Source: Planctomycetota bacterium
GTDB lineage: Bacteria > Planctomycetota > UBA1135 > UBA2386
Assembly (NCBI GenBank): GCA_020425885.1
Contig: JAGQRA010000257.1
Location: forward strand, 1-9,343
Length of the DNA: 9,343 nucleotides
Reading direction: 5' to 3'
In this document: positions 5,045-9,343 of the stretch, one piece after another
Layout: the number at the start of each line of letters is the position of its first letter
Numbering within the stretch: the stretch's first letter is position 1
The notes under the pieces: generated by a model
The model's database searches: none
What the model saw: the letters and a program-made list of their open reading frames with translations, nothing else
Told to the model about the DNA's origin: nothing
Program-made: the position numbers and the translations under genes

Positions 5045-7270
5045 ATGCTCGCAATCGCCCGCTGCTGCGTGGTTCGTGTGATGGTGGCAACGGCCGCCGG
5101 CCTGGTGTCGGCCCAGGACACGGCGCGGATCCCGGAACGGGCACTGCCGTCACCCGGAGCGGCGTTGCAATGGCTGGACGGCACGTTGGTCGGTGTCGGC
5201 AGAGGCTACACCGCCCGCTTCGCCGCCGACGGCATGACCTACCTTCCGGCCGGCCGCGTTCCGGCGTCGGATGCCACGCTGCAGTTCACGGCCATCGATT
5301 GTCGACGTGGTGCCACGGTCGTCGTTCTCGGCCTCACGCTACCGCTCGCGATTGGCTCGGCGGTCGAGTACCCGAGGCCGTTCGGCGTCGAGCGCTACGA
5401 GCTGCGTCCGGACGGTGTCGAACAGAGCTTCGTGTTCGACTGGCTGCCGCCCGGCGATGGTGACCTGATCGTGCGCGGGACGCTGCGCACCGGACTCGAT
5501 TGCATGGTCACGCCAGGCGGCGAGGTCCTGCTCCGCCACGGCGAACGGCTCGTTGCATCGATAGGAGCGATCGTCGGCCACGATGCCCAAGGACGCAGCA
5601 CCCACGGATCGATGCGCATCGAGAACGGCGTGCTGGAGTTCCGCTTGCCGGCAGCCTTCGTGGCGGCGGCGGCGATGCCGCTCGTCCTGGATCCGTTGTA
5701 CGGCAGCGAGCTCTTCGTCGCGGTCGACCCGATCGACGACGACCGCGGCGGCGCGATCGCCGCCGAGGCCGTCAGCCAGGGCGGAACGCAGGTCTATTAT
5801 CTGGTGGTCCACGAGCGGCGCCTGACGCCGACCAACCACGATCTGCTGGCGCAGCGGTTCCTCGCCGACGGCACCCCGGTCGGCGGCCAGATCGTCATCG
5901 ACGCGACGGCTGCCGACGAGGTCGCGCCGGCGGTGGCGCGGGTCGAGGGCCGCGACATGTTCGTGGTCGTCTACCAGCGCGCCGAGAACGTCATCGCCCG
6001 CAGCGTCGCGGCAGCCACGGGCGCGGTCGGCCCGGCGTTGGTGGTCGCCGGCACCGGCGATCGCGAGCTGCGGCCCGACGTCGGCGGCGAAGAGCTCCTC
6101 GGTCAGTACTCGGTGCCATGCGTGTGGGAGAACTACACCCAGAACCGCATCGCCGCGGCGCAGCTGAGCCTCGCCGGCGACGGCTCGCTGAGCATCGGCG
6201 CGACCCGGACGTTGCGGCAAGGTCTCGGCGGCACCCGCGTGACGCTGCCGCGGATCAGCCGCAGCGGCGGCATCGACGGGCGCTTCCTCGTGGTCTGGCA
6301 GCACGACTGGACGAGCCCGACCGTGCAGTCGGATGTCTACGCGGCATTGATCGGCCGCGACGTCGCCGTGCTCGGCTCGACGATCGTGAGCGGCGACGCG
6401 AGTTGGGACGACGATCGACCGGCCGTCGACGGCGACGGCCGCAGCTTCGTGGTGGCGTGGCAGCGCGACCTCTACGACGGCATCGTTGACCCCGACATCG
6501 CCGCGCGTTCGTACTCGTGGGATGTCGCCGCCGGCGGTCTTTTGGCCGACACCGGCATCGTCGTCGTCGAGGCGACCGCGAACGAGGCGGAGACGAGCCC
6601 GGCGGTGGCCATGCTCGGCAAGTCCGCGCTCGTGGCCTACGTCGAACAGACCTCGGCCACGGACAGCGACACCTACGTGCACGGCCTGGACCTCTACGCG
6701 TGCACGGCCTGCGAGGGTCGCGTCGCGCTGCCGGTCCACGCCGGCCTCGATGCCGGGCCGGCCATCGGCCGGTTGAGCTCGTCGACCGCGGGAGCGAACG
6801 AGCCGGCGATGCTGATCTGGACCGCGTTCCCGACGGCGAGCTCGGGCGGCGACGTCTACGGCCACCTGTGGACCTCGGACGACGGCAACGTCGGCAACAT
6901 GACCGGCGGCTGCGGCGAGGGCGGCAGGACCGAAGCCAGCTGTCCGCTGCTCGGCAACGCCGGGTTCACGGTGCGCCTGCGCGATGCCCGGCCGAGCACG
7001 GGCGCCGTGCTCGTGATCTCGCTGAACCAGGTGGGCATCAACTGTGGACCCTGTCGTTTCGTGGCCGATCCGTTCCACGTCATCGGACTCGAGGTGGCCG
7101 CGAGCGATGCCGCCGGCAACGTCGCGCTCCCGATCCCGATCCCGAACGTGGCCTCGCTGAGCGGCCAGTACTTCTTCGCGCAGTGGCTGGTGTCCGCGTG
7201 GGGCACCACGCCCCTGTGCGGGATCTTCGGTTGTTTCCTGGCCGACGGCCTCTACCTGCAGATCCGGTGA
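5045..7270 (+). CDS. Large exported seven-repeat propeller protein, paralogue 1, complete
   Basis: A 741-residue protein; start supported by GAGGAG five bases upstream. Residues 1-23 are a signal peptide (cut likely at VSA|QD). Residues about 35-217 form an N-terminal domain (VERYELRPDGVEQSFVFD from 115, ending in PLVLDP at 212-217), resembling in layout the domain that precedes repeats in SBBP-type surface proteins, which also ends in an LVIDP-like motif. Seven repeats follow, each with a strand such as YYLVVHE, FVVVYQ, VPCVWE, FLVVWQ, FVVAWQ, ALVAYVE or AMLIWT, beginning near 253, 306, 357, 414, 468, 528 and 588 and often followed by a DVYA-like strand; this suggests a seven-bladed propeller. 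Residues about 620-741 are the shared C-terminal domain (GNAGFTVRLRDA, GNVALPIPIPN, ADGLYLQI). CTAC (553-556) and CGPC (667-670) may form disulfides. Likely surface or secreted; no enzyme motif seen. Next gene starts 11 bases downstream. Confidence 0.85.
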   Translation: MLAIARCCVVRVMVATAAGLVSAQDTARIPERALPSPGAALQWLDGTLVGVGRGYTARFAADGMTYLPAGRVPASDATLQFTAIDCRRGATVVVLGLTLPLAIGSAVEYPRPFGVERYELRPDGVEQSFVFDWLPPGDGDLIVRGTLRTGLDCMVTPGGEVLLRHGERLVASIGAIVGHDAQGRSTHGSMRIENGVLEFRLPAAFVAAAAMPLVLDPLYGSELFVAVDPIDDDRGGAIAAEAVSQGGTQVYYLVVHERRLTPTNHDLLAQRFLADGTPVGGQIVIDATAADEVAPAVARVEGRDMFVVVYQRAENVIARSVAAATGAVGPALVVAGTGDRELRPDVGGEELLGQYSVPCVWENYTQNRIAAAQLSLAGDGSLSIGATRTLRQGLGGTRVTLPRISRSGGIDGRFLVVWQHDWTSPTVQSDVYAALIGRDVAVLGSTIVSGDASWDDDRPAVDGDGRSFVVAWQRDLYDGIVDPDIAARSYSWDVAAGGLLADTGIVVVEATANEAETSPAVAMLGKSALVAYVEQTSATDSDTYVHGLDLYACTACEGRVALPVHAGLDAGPAIGRLSSSTAGANEPAMLIWTAFPTASSGGDVYGHLWTSDDGNVGNMTGGCGEGGRTEASCPLLGNAGFTVRLRDARPSTGAVLVISLNQVGINCGPCRFVADPFHVIGLEVAASDAAGNVALPIPIPNVASLSGQYFFAQWLVSAWGTTPLCGIFGCFLADGLYLQIR

Positions 7271-7275
7271 AGGAG
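7270..7275 (+). promoter_or_regulatory. Ribosome binding site AAGGAG of paralogue 2
   Basis: AAGGAG begins on the last base of the paralogue 1 stop codon and ends six bases before the ATG at 7282. It fixes this start and indicates that both genes are read from one transcript. Confidence 0.8.
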
Positions 7276-7281
7276 CGAGCG

Positions 7282-9343
7282 ATGCCGAAATCGAAGTCGA
7301 ACGTGGCGCTTCTCGTGTCGGTGCTCTCCGCCGTCCTCGGCGCCGGGCTCGCGGCGCAGCAGGGTGCGACCCCGGCGCCGGTCAGACGGCCGCAGGTGCT
7401 GCCGTTCGCGGCGGTCGAGATCGCGGCGGGGGCCGTGATCGCCAACGGCTCGGACTATCGTGCCCGGCTGGGCGGCGGCGGCGTCGAGTTCACGCCGGCA
7501 CTCGGTGCGTCGGCGCCGCACGCCGAGTCGCTGCGGCTGCAGCTGTCGAGCATCAGCCGGGGTGACACCCTGGTGATCGCGGCGGACGGCGACCCGCCGA
7601 CGCCGACCGTCGAGGGTCGGGTCGTGACGTTCGCGCGCGGGCCGGGAGTGAGGGAGCGGTTCGAGGTCCGCTCCGAGGCGCTGGAATGGAGCATCGTGTT
7701 CGACCGGCGGCCGCAAGGCGCCGGCGATCTGGTGGTGCGGGCACGATGGCATTGCGGGCTCGAGCCGGCGCGGCTCGCTGACGACGCCGGGGTGGCGTTC
7801 GACGGCGCGTGGGGCGGAGTCGTGATCGGTGCCGTCACCGGCATCGACGCCGACGGGCGCCGCTGCCGCGGCGGCGTGGCGCTCGCCGGCGACGAACTGG
7901 TGCTGTCCTTGCCCGAAGCTTTCGTCACCAGCGCCGCGTTGCCGTTGGTACTCGACCCGCCGATCGGAGCCCGGGTCCAGGTCAGCCCGATCGGCGAGAA
8001 CTGTCGCGCCGCCGACGCCGCCTACGATCGTGATGCCGACAGGTACCTGGTCGTCTGGGAGCGGTGGATGTCGTCGGCCGACGTCGACGTCCTCGCCTAC
8101 GTCACCGATGCGCTCGGCAACCCGATGTTCGGCATGGCGATCGACAGTGGCACCGGCATGGCAATGCATCCGACCGTCGCCGACGTCGATCTCGTCGACC
8201 GCTTCGTCGTCTGCTATCAGTTCTCGACCTCGCCGTTCGGGCCGTGGGCGATCCGCGCCCGTTCGGCCGGCACCCTGCTCGGAAGCACCGGGCCGACGGT
8301 GCAGGTCAGTCCGGCAGGCGGCAGCCACGTCGAGCCCGACTCGGCGTCGGCAAACGGCGGCGAGGACCACGTGGTGGTGGTCTGGGAGGAGGAGGGCGCC
8401 GGCGTCCGGAGCGCACGGCTGCAGGCGCTGGCCGGCGGCGCAGTGACGGTCGGCCCCACGTTAGCGGTCGCCGGCTCGACCTCGGTTCGCGCCGTCGCCG
8501 TGTCACAGAGCCAGGCCTCGACCGGTCGCTACGCGATCGCCTGGATCGAGGACGCGACCGCTGCGACCTTCGGCCGCCAGCTGCTGCGGGTCCGGCCATG
8601 CGACAACGCGCTGTCCTGGTTCGGCCCGGTCCACGACGCCGTCACGATCATCCCGTCGCTGACACATCTCGAGGACCTCGCCATCGACGGTGACGGCACG
8701 ACCTTCCTCCTCGTCTTCCAGCAGTGGTACCAACCGCTGGTGGCGCCGCAGCACAACGACATCAGGGCGCTCGGCGTGCAATGGAACGGCAGCACGCTGG
8801 TCAACAGCACGGCCGAGAAGGTGCTCGCCGGGACCGGCAGCGACGCGATCGATCCGGCCGTCGGCTGGGTCGGCCCGAAGTACGTCGCCCTCTGGGCCGA
8901 GAGCCGGAACGGCGATATCGACTACGACGTTCGCGGCGCCGAGATCAACCCGGACTGCGATCCGTGTGGCACGACGTTCACCCTGCCGACCTACTACCCG
9001 GCGACCAATCCGCAGCTCTCGCCCGCGATCGCGACCCGGCGCGCGGCCGGCGGTGACGACGAGGCGATGCTGCTGTTCACCGACTTCGGCCTGCATGGCA
9101 TGAGCCTGCCGGGGACGATCGTGATGTCGCGTTACGTGCCGTTCGGCAGCGGCGGCGCCGTGCAGCACGTCGGCTCGCCGTGCGGCGTCGCCGGCACCGG
9201 CATGATGGGCACCAACGGCGAGCCGTTCGCGATCGGCAATCAGGACTTCCGTCTCACGGTGCGCTTCGTGCCCGGTTCGGCGTTGCTGGCCGCCTCGGTC
9301 GGCTGGCCCGCCGGAGTGCTGGGTTGCGGCGGCTGCGTGCTCA
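7282..9343 (+). CDS. Large exported seven-repeat propeller protein, paralogue 2 (runs off right edge)
   Basis: The frame is open for 687 full codons from the ATG at 7282 to the window end. Residues 1-25 are a signal peptide (two Lys, hydrophobic core, LAA|QQ). The N-terminal domain parallels paralogue 1: RERFEVRSEALEWSIVFD matches VERYELRPDGVEQSFVFD, GDLVVRARWHCGL matches GDLIVRGTLRTGL, and PLVLDP recurs at 221-226. Seven repeats follow: YLVVWE, FVVCYQ, VVVVWEEE, YAIAWIE, FLLVFQ, YVALWAE and AMLLFT, starting near 255, 308, 364, 417, 475, 534 and 595, an order and spacing like paralogue 1. The C-terminal domain begins around GSPCGVAGTG and is cut just after CGGC (682-685); from paralogue 1 about 70 residues are missing. 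CDPC (559-562) sits where paralogue 1 has CTAC. Sequence has diverged strongly while layout is kept, suggesting an old duplication and possibly different ligands. Confidence 0.85.
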   Translation, partial: MPKSKSNVALLVSVLSAVLGAGLAAQQGATPAPVRRPQVLPFAAVEIAAGAVIANGSDYRARLGGGGVEFTPALGASAPHAESLRLQLSSISRGDTLVIAADGDPPTPTVEGRVVTFARGPGVRERFEVRSEALEWSIVFDRRPQGAGDLVVRARWHCGLEPARLADDAGVAFDGAWGGVVIGAVTGIDADGRRCRGGVALAGDELVLSLPEAFVTSAALPLVLDPPIGARVQVSPIGENCRAADAAYDRDADRYLVVWERWMSSADVDVLAYVTDALGNPMFGMAIDSGTGMAMHPTVADVDLVDRFVVCYQFSTSPFGPWAIRARSAGTLLGSTGPTVQVSPAGGSHVEPDSASANGGEDHVVVVWEEEGAGVRSARLQALAGGAVTVGPTLAVAGSTSVRAVAVSQSQASTGRYAIAWIEDATAATFGRQLLRVRPCDNALSWFGPVHDAVTIIPSLTHLEDLAIDGDGTTFLLVFQQWYQPLVAPQHNDIRALGVQWNGSTLVNSTAEKVLAGTGSDAIDPAVGWVGPKYVALWAESRNGDIDYDVRGAEINPDCDPCGTTFTLPTYYPATNPQLSPAIATRRAAGGDDEAMLLFTDFGLHGMSLPGTIVMSRYVPFGSGGAVQHVGSPCGVAGTGMMGTNGEPFAIGNQDFRLTVRFVPGSALLAASVGWPAGVLGCGGCVL

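Noticed and set aside
5339..8370. Long minus-strand ORFs opposite the two paralogues (5339-7078 and 7252-8370)
   Set aside because: Shadow frames caused by strong third-position GC bias; no domains are visible and the plus-strand paralogy is clear.
1..9343. Mobile element, CRISPR array or defence system
   Set aside because: No transposase, integrase, terminal inverted repeats, spaced direct repeats, nuclease or toxin-antitoxin motif was seen on either strand.

Overview
High-GC bacterial DNA carrying one partial and six complete or near-complete genes. Three encode large exported beta-propeller proteins with a shared C-terminal domain of about 110-130 residues: a GC-x-G start, a run like LPIPIP or IGLPG, and an ending like ADGLYLQI or SDGLQVDIG. 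I associate this secreted-protein style with Planctomycetota, so a planctomycete is my best guess. It rests on remembered protein style, not a search, and no marker gene is present.

Layout. (1) 1-313, minus strand: N-terminal 104 residues of a Gfo/Idh/MocA-family NAD(P)-dependent oxidoreductase running off the left edge. (2) 314-557: divergent intergenic region with a hairpin that pairs off a perfect Shine-Dalgarno sequence. (3) 558-1940, plus: exported six-bladed Kelch-type propeller with a nearly exact 50-residue repeat period and the shared C-terminal domain. (4) 1941-2043: very GC-rich palindromic spacer with a 20-bp tandem repeat. (5) 2044-2469 and 2466-4022, plus: a DoxX-like four-helix membrane protein overlapping by ATGA a di-heme cytochrome c peroxidase-like protein with a long N-terminal extension; probably one transcription unit. 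(6) 4023-4381: no convincing gene, a candidate terminator hairpin. (7) 4382-4678, plus: small two-helix membrane protein of unknown function. (8) 4679-5044: mostly non-coding, with at best a doubtful 29-residue ORF. (9) 5045-7270 and 7282 to the right edge, plus: tandem paralogues 11 bases apart, each with a signal peptide, an N-terminal domain ending in PLVLDP, seven propeller-like repeats and the shared C-terminal domain. The second is cut by the window edge about 70 residues before its expected end.

How the genes relate. The DoxX/cytochrome pair looks like a small envelope redox unit. The three propeller proteins look like extracellular or cell-surface proteins that may use a common C-terminal module. 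Nothing resembles a defence system, mobile element, CRISPR array, rRNA or tRNA. The most novel material is the tandem propeller paralogues with their common C-terminal domain and conserved CxxC pairs.
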